The notes beneath the pieces were generated by a model that saw only the letters and a list, made by a program, of their open reading frames with translations, was not told the DNA's origin and did not search any database. Position numbers and translations under genes: made by a program. Positions 11,241 to 23,743 of a DNA stretch of 64,000 nt are shown here, piece after piece. Each line of letters opens with the position of its first letter. The first letter of the stretch is position 1. The stretch spans positions 44,510,368 through 44,574,367 of the forward strand of contig OY740768.1 in the NCBI GenBank assembly GCA_963513935.1. The letters run 5' to 3'. This stretch comes from Aphrophora alni. Taxonomy: Eukaryota > Arthropoda > Insecta > Hemiptera > Aphrophoridae.

Positions 11241-14200
11241 TATGTGTGGTTAATACATTTCTTATAAAACAAAACTTACCGCATGTATTTGTTTCATACG
11301 ACATAGTTTCTCAGAAAATATCATCATCGAAATGTTATTACCTGTAAAATTTGGGAAATTAGGCAACTTTAAAAGTTATATAAAGATTAAATTATTTACT
11401 TTTTTCAAAGCTTAACATTATTATTTTTTTAAGAAATGGTAGGTTAAATTGGCGAAAATGAAAAACTCTAGGAAGTAATATATATTTCCAATTATCAGTT
11501 TTTTATTATGAAATTTGGTAAATTGAACGAACTTTTGGACTGCTAACAATCAAACTTAAATCATTAAAATTATTTCGCCTAACAAAATTTTTGTAAACAA
11601 TGTAAGAACAACGGTCATTCACTCACTAACAAAATTAGAACGAAATCAATCCAAATGGACTTTTTATCAACGCAATTGAGTCCAAATTCCAAAAAGAATA
11701 ACTTTTTATTTACTCAGGAGACATCAAAACTGAGATTGCCATGAAAAACCCAACGCTAATTTATTTTATCCAATACAGAACATTTCCTAAACCGTGTAGA
11801 TCAGTAAATAAAAAGTAACAGGAGGTATTAGCACTATTTCTGAACTCGGCCTTCAACCTCGAATAATTAATCTAAGTTTATTTTATATTTAGGACGATTC
11901 TTTTACCTATCGCTCATGTTTCATAAATGTGTGTGTGGGGTGGAGGCTCGTTGTTTCACCTTACTTTGTACTTTTTCATATTGAAAATAATTATATTCAC
12001 TTTTTAGTCTTTTGTGAATACCAATTTTGACAAACCTCGTTGTAAATGTCAGTTAACTGTGTCGATAATTTCAGTGTCCGTTGGACAATGTTCATTCACT
12101 TTATAAGTGGCGGGGCCGGTGGCCCTCTAGTTGTTTATATGTTTGTATAACACACAAACCTTTGGTTCCTGATGTTAATTTAACTCTAGACAGCTGCGTA
12201 GCTATTTCAAAACTCAAACAAATTTAATGTGTGTAATTAATCTTTATGATATTCAATATTTATGAACTAATTTGTAAAATAGGCTACATTCAAGGTCCTA
12301 CGGTGTATGTGGTAATCGGAAGATTAAATTTGCTTTCATACCTTTCTTTAGGAAATAAAATAATTCATATAGTTTTCTCTTCTTAAACTAGTTCTAATAG
12401 AAATAGTTTTGTAAAACACATAGGCTCGTTTTAAAGGAATGGATGGACATCTCAGATTTTGATTTTTTAGCTAAAATGGTTTAAAATTTTAAACAGTACA
12501 GGTTGTTTATTGGTTTGTATAATTAGAGAAATTTCCGGTAAAACAAACTTAAAAAATTATTGCTCGTACAAAATTGAAGAGTTGAAGAAGACGGTAAATA
12601 TAATGACTACGACATTATATAAGGCAAGAAATATTCATAACATAAAATCCAAAAAAATCTAAAGTATTACTCAATAATAATTAAGGGACATCTTGGAAAC
12701 TACTAACAAAATGGTTTTGACTTTCGATTACTAAAATGCATCACCTAAGAAAATATTATAATGTTTATCAGTTGCCAAAACTATGCCAAAACAATGTGAA
12801 AACTTCCTTACACACTTAACCCCAAAACTTATAAAAACCAACCAAAACTCGTCAGCAAAAATGAAAAACAGTAGTTGTAAGTCAAAAAATGAACATGACC
12901 CATGGATACCGCTTTTAAAAATTATTTAAATAGATCGTAAACTTACCTCACGTTTGCCCTAACCATTGTAAATGGTATTTTATTAAAATGGAAGTAAAGC
13001 TTAATATTTATTTTGTTGCAATTACTTCTGAATTTTAATATTATTTTACTTGCAATTTTGTACATGGGTCTTTCTCAACACTTTCACTAAATGTTTCCCG
13101 AAACCCAGTTTTTAAAAAATTTCTCTTTTTCGAGCCGTTTTGATGATTGCGTGTTATTTACGTCGTACATAAGTAAAATTTAATTTTACCAATTTTACAG
13201 TAAATTTTTTAAAATCAGATTTTTTAAATTATTTTTTCTAACAGTTACTTTCAAACGTCTAGTTATCAAAAAATGAAAATAAAAACTTCCCGGCATAAGG
13301 CCAAAATATGACCTCAACAATTTTTTTTTAACTCAGTCTACTCCTTTGGGTTGTAGAGCAGAGAACAGACAACAGACGCTAGACAGTGACGTTTAATATC
13401 CAATTTCATTTTGTGTAATCAGTCGCCCTCGAAATGGATTTATTCTGACATACATTTCTTGACTCATCACGTAACATTCTCTAAACCACATACAAGTGAA
13501 AAAGTAGAAGAAACTTTATGTATAGGAGATGTGTGAAAAGAACACGATCAGCCAGACATAGTACATATTCTAATGAACTTTGGAAGTAGAGAGGCAATCA
13601 ATGCGGTTCACCAGATAAAACCCGAAGAAAGCTGTCGGTATTTAAGGCGTTGAGGAATGAAAATATCTCGGACTAAAAGAAGAATGAAATAGAATAAAAT
13701 CATGGAAATTCTTTAAATACTAAACTACTTAGAGTTTATCTAAACTATTATCCATTATTCGACTTTAAGTGATGAAATTTATTTGTGTAGATTTTGATAA
13801 ATTAACATTTTAAAATATTATATTTAAAAAATAAAAATAAATACATTTTTCATTTATAAAATATTTATCTATCTTTATTTTTTGTTTTTTGTTTATAGAG
13901 AAAAGTATTTAATTTTTTTAGTTATTATGAAAACTTTCGTAAGGAAAATACTCAATTTTTTACTGTATTTTCTCAATTTGCTTGTAGGTTACTTGCATAA
14001 CTGTAATTTTCTCACAAGGTTTCTTGTTCTTTATTAAAAGCAATTGTGTTATTCACAAATCTCTGAGAATGAAAAATGATTTTTCATAGACGGGTAAATA
14101 GTCTAACTGGGTCAATGTAGAAAGTTTTATTCTAAACCTAAACGTGTTTCTAGGACTAATCCCGGTGAAACACAGAGAATAACGTTAGTTATTGGTAGTA

Positions 14201-15594
14201 AAATATGTATTTTACGAACGTATTTACACAAAACAAAAAATTCTCCCGATGTGAATTATAATTGATAGAATTTTCAACTATAATTGTAAAACAAACTCTT
14301 GGTTCAAATATAGTGAATATTTTTTTAGGATATTTAAGTTTATGTATATTTAATAATACAATATTTTAAGGATAAGAAACCACTTGGATGTAACGGTGGT
14401 AATCTTAAGTTAGGTTTTGTTATTGAAAAAGTAAAAAAAGTCCGGAAATATGTCTCATTGTAAAATTTATTCAAAATTGGTCGCCTCGTTTAGGTTGTAA
14501 TACAGTACATGGATGACAAACGCAATGACAGATATCAAATCCAAAAATAATTGTGTTGCCTCAGAGGGCTTTAAATCGGATTTTCGGAAAAACTTGACAC
14601 CGATGGATTTACTTTAGGTGGGCTTTGCTTGATGGGGTTATAACTCAGCGATGATCATTCAAGTATCAACGACGATCGTCTAATGATTTATAGAGCACTA
14701 ATTCTTTGAATGGTGACGTTTTGCCACTAGAGTCGCTAACGATTATTATAGGGCACTGAATAGGTGCTTGGTTTGAGGGTGTATATGGTTCGAGATCCTT
14801 GTGGAGAAGATTCCTTCCCTTCTCTCGTTGTGGCAGTTCTCACTTCCCAAATTCAAGGACCAACGAGGAAAGACAAAGTTCCTAGTTCTTGGCGGAAGAT
14901 GCTGATAAAGTTAAGAAACCAGATGAGATTATGGCTTGTTTATATTTATCACGTTTTTTTTCCTTTTTATATGGACCCACTAATGGCGTACGTACTATTC
15001 GAAGACATTTTTAATTAAGTTGAAATTACAGAATAGTTATCTGAGGTTTATGTCTTCTACTTCTACTTAATTTGATCAAAGTCATTTTCCCACTACACTT
15101 ATCTCCCTTGGACACTTCCACGGTGAAATTGGTGAAGACAATAAAGAGTCAGGTAGAGAATCGGATAGACGCAGTTACTCTGAACAAAATAGTACACCCT
15201 TGATTATACTGGAGAGATTATCGTGGAACGATGATCGTAGGACGTTTACGTAATAAACGTACCGAGCAAACCCCACCTTTATAATTTAACTTTCTTTAGA
15301 CTTTAGACGCACAGTAAAATAAGAAAGTAGTTGGAAGGGACAGTGATAATGTTACGTTAATTTATAAATATATTAACTGTTTTTATTTAAATTTTAAATT
15401 TAAGGTTGAAAACGAACTAACAGTATTATTTGTAATGATTGTAAACCATTATCTTTCTCAAAAATGTTTTCTATAACATAGGAAAAAGACGTTAAAAACA
15501 TATACTTTTATTTTCATGTTATTCACAACAAAGCAGTCACCAATATACGGAATTTTCAATTTCATGTACTGAAGATCGGGTGCTGAATTTATGT
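10901..15594. other. no recognisable gene
   Basis: Long AT-rich stretch. Around 14660-14760 a short motif (GATTTATAGAGCACTAATTC and GATTATTATAGGGCACTGAAT) is repeated in diverged form. An 84-codon frame at 14764-15018 has no recognisable domain. Confidence 0.45.
11181..11238. repeat. (AT)n microsatellite in a short palindrome
   Basis: 58-bp AT tract bounded on the left by ACATACCA and on the right by TGGTATGT, so the flanks are inverted copies around the repeat. It gives long spurious Tyr-Ile open frames on both strands. Confidence 0.9.
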
Positions 15595-16043
15595 TCGTGA
15601 GGGGTGTCGTGCCGGATGCGACCCACCAATTTGCTGATGATGTTGGCCTGCTATGAAATATTGACTAACGCGTCTCATTTATCTTGTGACTTGCTGGTAC
15701 TCAACATCTGTGTGTAAGTTTCTTTTACAAGTGTTTTGTGCGATGGAAGAATACTATCTTATTACAACTAAAGAAGGGAGGCCTTCTTTAGTGTTTGGGA
15801 TATATTCATACCGAGTTCATAAGACTACTCAAGAAAACATGTCGTGGCTGTGTATAAAAGAGAAGAAAGACAAGTGTCTCGGAAGAGTCATGACAGGTTA
15901 GGTTAAGTTAGGTTAGGTTAGGTAAGGTAGGTTGGGTTAGGTTAGGTTAGGTTAGGTTAGGTTAGGTTACCCAACTAGCAGGGTTTACCCTACTAACCAC
16001 GATTTTTGCTGGGTCGCATCCGGCACGTAATCTCGTGAGGGGT
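15595..16043. mobile_element. non-autonomous element with 18-bp terminal inverted repeats
   Basis: The left end CGTGCCGGATGCGACCCA (15608-15625) is perfectly inverted at the right end (16010-16027). An 11-bp sequence TCGTGAGGGGT lies just outside both ends (15595-15605 and 16033-16043) in direct orientation, as a target duplication would. Two extra bases on the left and five on the right separate it from the inverted repeats, so the exact ends are uncertain. The interior holds a GGTTA array near the right end and a 71-codon open frame without a known motif. No transposase is encoded. Confidence 0.6.
15896..15970. repeat. interstitial telomere-like (TTAGG)n array
   Basis: About 15 units of GGTTA (TTAGG in another phase) with a few variants (AAGTTA, GGTAAGG, GGTTGGG). 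TTAGG is the ancestral arthropod telomere repeat. Here it is internal and lies inside the inverted-repeat element, ending about 40 bp before the right inverted repeat. Confidence 0.9.
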
Positions 16044-16357
16044 CAAATAGTGGAGCACTCATACTGATATCGGATATGAATTTGATACTGTGCATCATAG
16101 AATATTAATTTAAGGGTTAACGGATAAATTGAGACAGAGGTGTAGATGAATCACGACAGCTTTGTTAGGTACTTTTAAACTTATATGGAAGTGATTAATA
16201 AAGTGCTTTAAACGATTGTACTATTTCAAATATATGTGTTTTTATTTTTGTTTAAAAACCACAAACCATCATCGCCTCTCAAAAAAGAAGAAGAAGCATA
16301 ACATAAAGGCGCCTATCTCTCGATTCCCTAATATCGTCAGATGGAGAAGTATGAAAG

Positions 16358-16498
16358 ATGGTCAAGAAAGACGTGATAGGAAAGATTAAAAATAAGGGTC
16401 TGACACAAGATTACATAAATATAGGTGTAGATACAGTAAGGGTCTCTCGGAATTGCCTAGCCCTGTCAATATTGATGATAACAAAGTATTTATATTAA
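16358..16498 (+). pseudogene. possible retroelement ORF1-like relic
   Basis: A 46-codon frame starting MVKKDVIGKI with a later DTVRVSRNCLAL block. A second, frameshifted sequence near 54790-54930 (VKTDLIKKIN, then GPRNC) resembles it at both protein and DNA level. The VKK / VRVSRN layout recalls the gag-like ORF1 of some insect non-LTR elements, but this is a weak assignment. The copy is too short to be functional. Confidence 0.25.
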
Positions 16499-16874
16499 TA
16501 TGTAACAGTCTGTTGACATCATGTGCATCACGATGTTATCGAACTGATAACATTATAAATATTTTCGCCAACTATAAAACGTGATTAATAAATACATTTT
16601 TAAAGTAAAAAAAATAAAAATAATAAAAAAAATAAAAAAACCTTAGCAAAGGTAATATAACTAGGTACTGCACTACGAAAATCCATTTATTTTTCGGAAG
16701 ATATCGAGTTTAAAATTATGTACATTCATTTCAATATTTTTTGACGCAGCTATAGAACAATATTTTGTAGGTTAAAATTTAAAATTAAAGTTCGGAGGGC
16801 TATATTTGTAAGTAATTTTCAACTGAATAAATTTTTATAGTATAATATAATATTTGTTGGAAAAGCGTAGAGAA

Positions 16875-16880
<6 letters not shown>

Positions 16881-16906
<26 letters not shown>
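16881..16906. repeat. (AT)n microsatellite
   Basis: 26-bp AT dinucleotide tract. Confidence 0.9.
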
Positions 16907-17480
16907 GTTCAATTTGATAGGACAATAAATGAAAGATGAACAGATAAAATAGTAATTTATCTCTACAAAAATTTGAAAGCTTAAACAAAATATTAATGAG
17001 CTAAAGAAAAATATACCACTTCAAGTATCGATGTCCACTAATGATTATTTTAATTTGGATTAATAGCTTCAAATATTTAATACAATATATTATTCATATT
17101 AAATTTAATTCATAATATATAATCAGTTTTAGGAGTTCCGTAATGTATGATTCATTCTGTAAAGTTTAAAGAGAAAGCCGAGACCTCATTACCGTTGTTT
17201 TCAGAGTTAAATACACTCCCACTTTTATGGTGGACGTTCTTTTTTATGGTGTGTAGTCTTACTGATCGAGGCAGGGTAACCTCGTTTCTTTGTAGCTCAG
17301 TTTTGATGGTTTCTAACCCTTATTATTGTTACGGACATAACGTATACCCGTTAAGCAACAAAATAAATTAAAACGTAACCGTATTTTTTACTCGTAGTGG
17401 CAACACTAAGGAAAATAATGTGACTATAAAACAAAGCTAAGAGGCGGAAATATAGTCTCAGTATCTAGACCGGAGTATAA

Positions 17481-18059
17481 TTAGGGGTGAACCACCCTTA
17501 ACATTTAGGGGATGAAAAATAGATGTTGTCCGATTCTCAGGCCTAACGGATATGTACACAAAATTTCATTACAATCGGTCGAGCCATTTCGGAGGAGTAT
17601 AAATGACTAACACCGTGACATGAGAATTTTATACCACCCTTAACATTTAGGGGATGAAAAATAGATGTTGTCCGATTCTCAGGCCTAACGGATATGTACA
17701 CAAAATTTCATTACAATCGGTCGAGCCATTTCGGAGGAGTATAAATGACTAACACCGTGACATGAGAATTTTATATATAAGAGGGGTGAACCACCCTTAA
17801 CATTTAGGGGGATGAAAAATAGATTTTGCCCGTTTTCCAGACCTAACGGATATGTACACAAAATTTCACGAAAATCGGTGGAGCCATTTCGGTGGAGTAT
17901 AATTAGGGGTGAACCACCCTTAACATTTAGGGGATGAAAAATAGATGTTGTCCGATTCTCAGGCCTAACGGATATGTACACAAAATTTCATTACAATCGG
18001 TCGAGCCATTTCGGAGGAGTATAAATGACTAACACCGTGACATGAGAATTTTATATATA

Positions 18060-18060
<1 letters not shown>
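17481..18060. repeat. four-copy tandem repeat, about 120-160 bp per unit
   Basis: Units begin near 17481, 17631, 17781 and 17903. Each carries CCACCCTTAACATTTAGGG, GGATGAAAAATAGAT, CTAACGGATATGTACACAAA and GAGCCATTTCGG. Units 1, 2 and 4 also carry a CACCGTGACATGAGAATTTTA end and are nearly identical; unit 3 has diverged (TTTTGCCCGTTTTCCAG) and lacks that end. The last unit runs directly into an (AT)n tract. This looks like the internally amplified end of a transposable element. Confidence 0.8.

Positions 18061-18133
<73 letters not shown>
18061..18133. repeat. (AT)n microsatellite
   Basis: About 72 bp of AT dinucleotides linking the tandem repeat to the next element segment. Confidence 0.95.
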
Positions 18134-18136
<3 letters not shown>

Positions 18137-19081
18137 CTCACTCATCACGATTTCTTAAAAAGTACTGAACGGATTGCAATGGAACTTAGAATATATGTAA
18201 TAGGAGCTCACTAAGAAATCTTTTGAAAAAACTTTTGCGTTTAAGCAAATTAAAAAGAAACTCCTAAATTAAATTTTTCTCTGAACTACAAAGGTGAAAC
18301 AAGGTGAGGCTTCTTTCATTTCTTCTTTTCAAATGTTTGATGCTTATGGAATACAAAATACACAAAAGGTTAATGTTTTTAGCTAAAAATCAGCTCTAAA
18401 TACAAGATTTAAAAAATTACTAAAAACCAAAATGGCTGCTGGCATTTCTCTTTGACCGATGGAATTGCTTCTTTCAACTGATTAGATTTGAAATGAATTT
18501 ATTTTACAGTGATGTCCTAACAATTGAGTAGGGGGGAAGAATCTGAGGGATAAATTAGATAGAAAAAAGCCTTGACTGTTGATAAAGCGGAAGTTGAAAC
18601 CTATGATAATACCCTACATGCTCTCAACATTGTCAATGTAATTAAGTGAAAGTCAAACTTACTAAAAACCTTAAATAAAAACGATATATTTAAAGGTTTT
18701 TCAAGTTAGTAGTTTACAGGAATAAAATTTTCATTGCATTCCTAAATAGCGTAGTCTTTTTTTCATAACCACAGTAGAATACGCACGGGTATTCAACGAA
18801 AACTTTAAAATAATACAATTACGTAAAAATGACTGAAATTACCAACCAAAAACATAAAATGGTGTCTGTCTGTATGTGTGTGTGTGTTTTACTCAATCAC
18901 GTAAAAACTAATGGACCCATTGAGCTGAAATTGTACATGGACATTCTTAGGTTCCCTGGTTAACACATAGGCCTATTTATATTTAGAAATTCCATCAGGG
19001 CACCGCCCCACTGGCCTTAAACTCCCTTAACACTCAATTATCTATACGTTAATACCGTACTAAAGACGGGTACTCTGCTAG
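18134..19081 (+). mobile_element. repeat-element body with a Helitron-like 3' end
   Basis: Starts TTAACTCACTCATCACGA followed by ACTGAACGGATTGCAATGG; a second related block, CAATCACGTAAAAACTAATGG, lies near 18895. Both are phrasings common in insect interspersed repeats (from memory, not searched). The end at 19052-19081 has a hairpin-like TACCGT / ACGGGTA pair, then CTCTGCTAG followed by T, which fits the Helitron rule of a short hairpin a few bases before a terminal CTRR at an A/T junction. No Rep/helicase coding sequence is present. The 5' end could lie before the tandem repeat at 17481. Confidence 0.4.
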
Positions 19082-22000
19082 TACATTATATTTGAATATG
19101 TTTCTGTCTTAAATTTTTCCTCCATTTTCTGACTAATTCAATCAGGATAAAACAGTTAAAGACAAAGGTGTCTAAATGAGGAGTAAAAAATAGAAAAGAG
19201 GAAAGTTAATGTTTCATTTGTGGTAATTCAATAAACACAATTTTGGAGCTTGGAACACATATTTATTATAACTTAAGTTATACACCAAACTAGCTTAGCT
19301 TTACACACAGTAGCGTCCATTACCAACTCTGTAGATCAGAGCACATTGTCAAGATCGGCGTTGCCAAATGTCTTACAGTGTTGTTACATTTAGCACAACA
19401 TCATACTATATGTTACAGTTAATAGCAAATAAAAATCGATTTATTAAACAATTAAGAATTTTACAATAAATTTATACTATATGGTGATAATTATTATGTT
19501 ATAATACCATAATTTCCAAATAATATCATAGATATAAGTTTCGAGGTTCGATACTTTAGTCTAATACGATATCATCAGTTTCTAAATTCCAGAAACTTGG
19601 AAGGATCCACCAAAGTTTTGGAAACACCGCACTATACAGTAGTCTCAGTTTCACCGACTGCCCCCAGCTACTTTAGCAAACTGTTCATCAAGACACTCTT
19701 TATTTTATATTTAATTTGTTGTTTACTGTATAATATGTCAATTTATGGGTAAGGTAATTATAAAAATATAATTAGCATTGCTGCTTTTATTTAAATTTCA
19801 ATATTTCAATACTATTAATTTTTACTATAGTTATTACATTAATTTTACGTACATAATTAAAATCTTAATATATATTATTATATGCTCATATTGTGAACTG
19901 TAATAAAATATAAACATATTACTAAATACCATGGTTAAAAAGAAATGGACCTCTAGGTTTTCTACGACAAAAGTTGTTTCTTAAAAAATGGCCCAACTCA
20001 AATATCTCAATATTATTAGTTTTTTTTTTTTTTTAATTAACGAAAATGAAGACAGTACAATTATGTTTAAAAAATCAGGTACCAATTGATTTCAAAGATT
20101 ATGTTAATTTTAATATAAATATTGTTGACTGACATTTACATTTCTCGTTCATAAATAAAAAGGTTACAAAATAAATTTTGGTTCTATTTTAGTAAACTGA
20201 TATTTTAACTCCAAATATGTGGTTTCTGTATTGTTATATAATAATAAGTAAGTGATAATTTTAAATACTTTAGGACTATATATAAATTGCATATCAAATA
20301 ATATTAACACCAATATTTACGCGATTTTATATTTTCATATATTTTTGATTGGATCATGGTATGAGTATATAATACACTACAAATTTACATATCTACTAAC
20401 ATTCGTATTGGAAAAAATATGACAAGAAATTACCATCAAAATTAAATAAATAATAAACTGATGCGTTAAAATATTATTTCGTGCGTGATAAATTATCTTT
20501 CATTAAGTATTATTAGTTCATAAACACTACACATAGATTTGTATATTTTTCAAGATTATCAACCATTTATAAAGTGATTTTATATGGATAAATGCCCTCC
20601 AAATCTAATCAGTTTCAGAATGTAATGTTAAAGTACATACAACTGAAGATGAGTTTTATAACTGATGACAAGTGCTTGCCTTGGATTCTCAGTAGTTTAG
20701 CTAACTTAGACTTGCAGAAGACGTGTTTCATGGCCGACAGATGTGGGGGTATACAGTATAAATGGTACAAAGATAGCTATAAATGTCAACCAATTTCCGT
20801 TTACTTTTACAGATATTTTGCAAGAATAAAATACGTATATCACAAATAACTATTTTAAACGTGCATATTTAATAAACTTATTCACACAGAATTACGTTAA
20901 AGAATTTCCGCTAGTACACTCATTCTTGATGTGTAAATTAATTATGTTTATATTTTAACAATATTACTTACCATTCCCCGTCAATTTTGTGAACGTCCCC
21001 AACCCAGACACACCAAAGAGGGGTAAAGTAAGGATCCTTTGACCAATTAGCGCCCTTTGAAGAAAACGGGAACAGTGTTATCTATCTTTATTTAAAGCTG
21101 AATCGTTTAAAGGTTTAGGAACTTTTCACATTCCGTAAATTTCTTTTCACTTGTAGTTGCCATATTAAAACAACTTTCAAAAAGCAAAATTCTTTGATTC
21201 AGTTTTAATACAAATAAAGAATGTTTAACAATATTAATATTAGAAATATATTTCAGATTTATACTGACTCTACGTAGAACAGTTAGAGGTTTTGGTTACT
21301 CTTGTTGAATTAAAACAAAGTTCATTTATTCTCTAACAGGATAAACTTTTCTTCCTAACTTTAGTTTGACTTTGAATATAAGAAGTCAAACGAAAGACTG
21401 GGAACACATTATATTCCCTCAGGACACACAACTCACGCTCCCTGCTGGCGAGAATAACCCTTGTCTCCCGTAATCCCGTTTTGGAAGGAATCCAATTTCA
21501 GACGACCCGAATAAATTTAACGTTTCCGTACAATCTTGTTACTAAGCCGACACTCATGCCTTATTTAACAATACGATATCTAGCTTTCGCCATGAGATTG
21601 TAAATATTTGTTATTGTAATTCACTTATTATAACAAGTCATATTTGGATATTGATTGCAATTATAAATATGCTTGGAAATTAACTAATACTGGATATTAT
21701 TGTAATGTTATAGTAAAAAGTGGTGAAGTGATTTTTTTCTCTTACAATTAATAGAAAACTATGTTTCCATCAAATTCTTCAACAACGTTTTTTATTTTTT
21801 ATTCTCAAAACAAAAAGAACTGATCTCACCCAAAACCGATCTGGTTATGGATTTTACCGGCAACTTTATTTTTACAAAAAAATATTTTAAAGGTGTTCAA
21901 AATCTCACATACTTCTCGATACATCATTTTGTCAGTTTTTATCATCAATGGAGTAGTCAGAAAAGATCTATTTGGGTCGCAGTGGCAAGAGGCGAAATAG

Positions 22001-22734
22001 CTACAGACCCCCCCCCCCCAAAACACTAAATACTATATCATATTTCAATTTTCTTTGTGTTCATTACATTTCCTTATCAAAAAACAGTTTAATATAAATG
22101 TATGTTCATACCGCAAGAAAATGTATGTATCGAATATTTACGAAAGATAGGTACCGTTAAATAAATCTGAGAGATGTGCTGGTGTAAATTTTTACAAGAA
22201 CTTATTATATCATTTTGTGATGATTGAAATACAACTTGGATGGGTGATCGTTTTAACTAAAAATGGATTTTTGTGGGATTATCTTTGAGAAATGAAAGAA
22301 ATTTAAATTTCTTGAATTAAAACATGTTGAATACATTTGTAATATGTGGTGACTTATTATTGATAAGGTGTAATCAGACGTTTTCCATAATTTGTGTTTA
22401 TAAAAACCTAAACAATGCGATTCGAGATTCTTAATCAACTTCCATTGTCACGTGATAAACGTAGGTTGCCTTAGGAATGTCTGTAGTAGTTTATTTTTAG
22501 TTTCAACATGGCTTTAGCCTGCCAAGCTAGATTTTGCGTTTTAATTTATTTTCTTTCGTGTTATATACTTGAGTTATAATCTGAAAATATCTGTATTAGT
22601 TTAATTGAACGCAAACGATGACAAAACTAACAATATGAATATCATCAAATAACTTTAAAACTAGACTGATGTTCATGTTTTGTATGTAATGTTTCTACCC
22701 CTGTATTATGACGTCCACGTTCTAATGACAAAAG
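19082..22734. other. no recognisable gene
   Basis: AT-rich, with a run of 12 C at 22008-22019. An 85-codon frame at 20592-20849 contains several Cys and Trp residues, but no domain or clear splice context was recognised. Confidence 0.45.
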
Positions 22735-22935
22735 TAATATAGATAAGAATTACCTTAGTAGGTCCGTCTTGTGACTTCAATTTATATCTGGTTTTGCTAT
22801 GACATGTTTCAAAGTTCAAGACTTCATCATCAGATACATGTAGATTAATTAATTCATTCACACGATGAATGCGTCACACATCAAATGTTAAAACACAAAG
22901 CACAAACACAAACACAATTATAATAAATATTCCCG
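22735..22935 (-). repeat. left 201-bp inverted-repeat arm
   Basis: Reverse complement of 23543-23743 along its full length as far as read by eye. On the minus strand it carries CTGATGA at 22833-22827 and GAAAC at 22810-22806, the mirror of the hammerhead-like motif in the right arm. Confidence 0.85.
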
Positions 22936-23494
22936 AAACAATTTAGAAACAGGCTTAACCAAAACCAACAAATATATTCCATCTGAGTACACCAACCTTC
23001 TACCCAATGTTTTACGCAATATTTTTAAAAAACTTAACATCACCCTCGCCTTCCGCACAAGCAACAATATCTCCTCATTTCTTAAACGCAGAAATAAGAT
23101 TCCTTTAGAAAATAAATCTGGTGTTTATAAAATAACCTGCCCTGATTGTAACAAATTCTACATTGGCCAAACAGGGAGAACGTTCCTTTGTCGATACAAA
23201 GAGCACCTTCCAACTAATAAAAGCAATATTACAAGCTCTAATTTTGCTAGCCATTTGTTCGAAAACAAACACATCCCAGATAATTTCCATTCCAGTGTGG
23301 AGGCATTGCAAGTGTGTACAAAGGGAAGATTAATGAACGCTCAAGAAGAGTTTGAGATATATAAAGCGTTCAAAAATAAACCAGATGAAATTTTAAACGA
23401 CCAGTTATCTTTCAACTCACACTATCTATACGACACAGCTCTCAAGCATTCATCTAGACTTAATAGAGATAACTATCAGAGGGTTTATTCCTAG
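22892..23494 (+). pseudogene. GIY-YIG endonuclease C-terminal part of a Penelope-like retroelement
   Basis: A 200-codon open frame without an upstream Met, closed by TAG at 23492-23494. It reads a linker (LPNVLRNIFKKLN, then FRTSNNISSFLK), then SGVYKITCPDC (from 23117), KFYIGQTGRTF, CRYKEH, NFASHLFENKH and a helical tail with NAQEEFEIYKAF. GVYKI and YIGQTG are the two halves of the GIY-YIG motif, the CPDC pair is the cysteine insertion typical of Penelope endonucleases, and the Arg and Glu-His residues sit where catalytic residues are expected. The endonuclease nicks target DNA for insertion. The first codons overlap the left inverted arm. The reverse-transcriptase region is absent, so the frame is a fragment although the domain itself looks undamaged. 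Confidence 0.8.
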
Positions 23495-23542
23495 CAACGA
23501 CAGTGTTCCACCAGACATAGGATAATGCGCACCGTTGCCGAA

Positions 23543-23743
23543 CGGGAATATTTATTATAATTGTGTTTGTGTTTGTGCTTTGTGTTTTAACATTTGATGT
23601 GTGACGCATTCATCGTGTGAATGAATTAATTAATCTACATGTATCTGATGATGAAGTCTTGAACTTTGAAACATGTCATAGCAAAACCAGATATAAATTG
23701 AAGTCACAAGACGGACCTACTAAGGTAATTCTTATCTATATTA
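23543..23743 (+). repeat. right 201-bp inverted-repeat arm
   Basis: Inverted copy of 22735-22935. Begins 49 bp after the stop codon of the endonuclease fragment and contains the CTGATGA / GAAAC motif at 23645-23672. Confidence 0.85.
23645..23672 (+). ncRNA. hammerhead-like core motif in Penelope arm
   Basis: CTGATGA (23645-23651), then a weak stem AAGT/ACTT around CTTGA, then GAAAC (23668-23672). This order is the catalytic-core layout of the small hammerhead ribozymes known from terminal repeats of Penelope-like elements. Stem II is short and has unpaired bases at both sides, and I could not define stems I and III, so self-cleavage is not established. Confidence 0.35.

Larger units (their letters stand above)
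22735..23743. mobile_element. Penelope-like element fragment inside a perfect palindrome
   Basis: A 1009-bp unit with two 201-bp arms (22735-22935 and 23543-23743) that are inverted copies with no difference I can find by eye, around a 607-bp centre encoding a GIY-YIG endonuclease end. Penelope-like retroelements carry a C-terminal GIY-YIG domain and can have their terminal repeats in inverted orientation. There is no reverse transcriptase, so the copy is truncated. Perfect arm identity suggests recent origin or gene conversion. Outside the arms the flanks diverge at once. Confidence 0.75.

Noticed and set aside
11047..11347. Four overlapping frames rich in Tyr-Ile repeats
   Set aside because: They are translations of the (AT)n tract, not genes.
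16800..16988. Minus-strand frame containing an Ile-Tyr run
   Set aside because: It crosses an (AT)n tract and has no conserved part outside it.
17685..17981. 98-codon minus-strand frame with internal protein repeats
   Set aside because: The repeats are a direct reflection of the DNA tandem repeat; no independent sign of coding.
17481..18060. Regularly spaced repeats considered as a CRISPR-like array
   Set aside because: The repeats are 120-160 bp with no unique spacers, and the genome is eukaryotic.
20592..20849. 85-codon plus-strand frame with several Cys/Trp residues
   Set aside because: No domain recognised; splice sites could not be supported.
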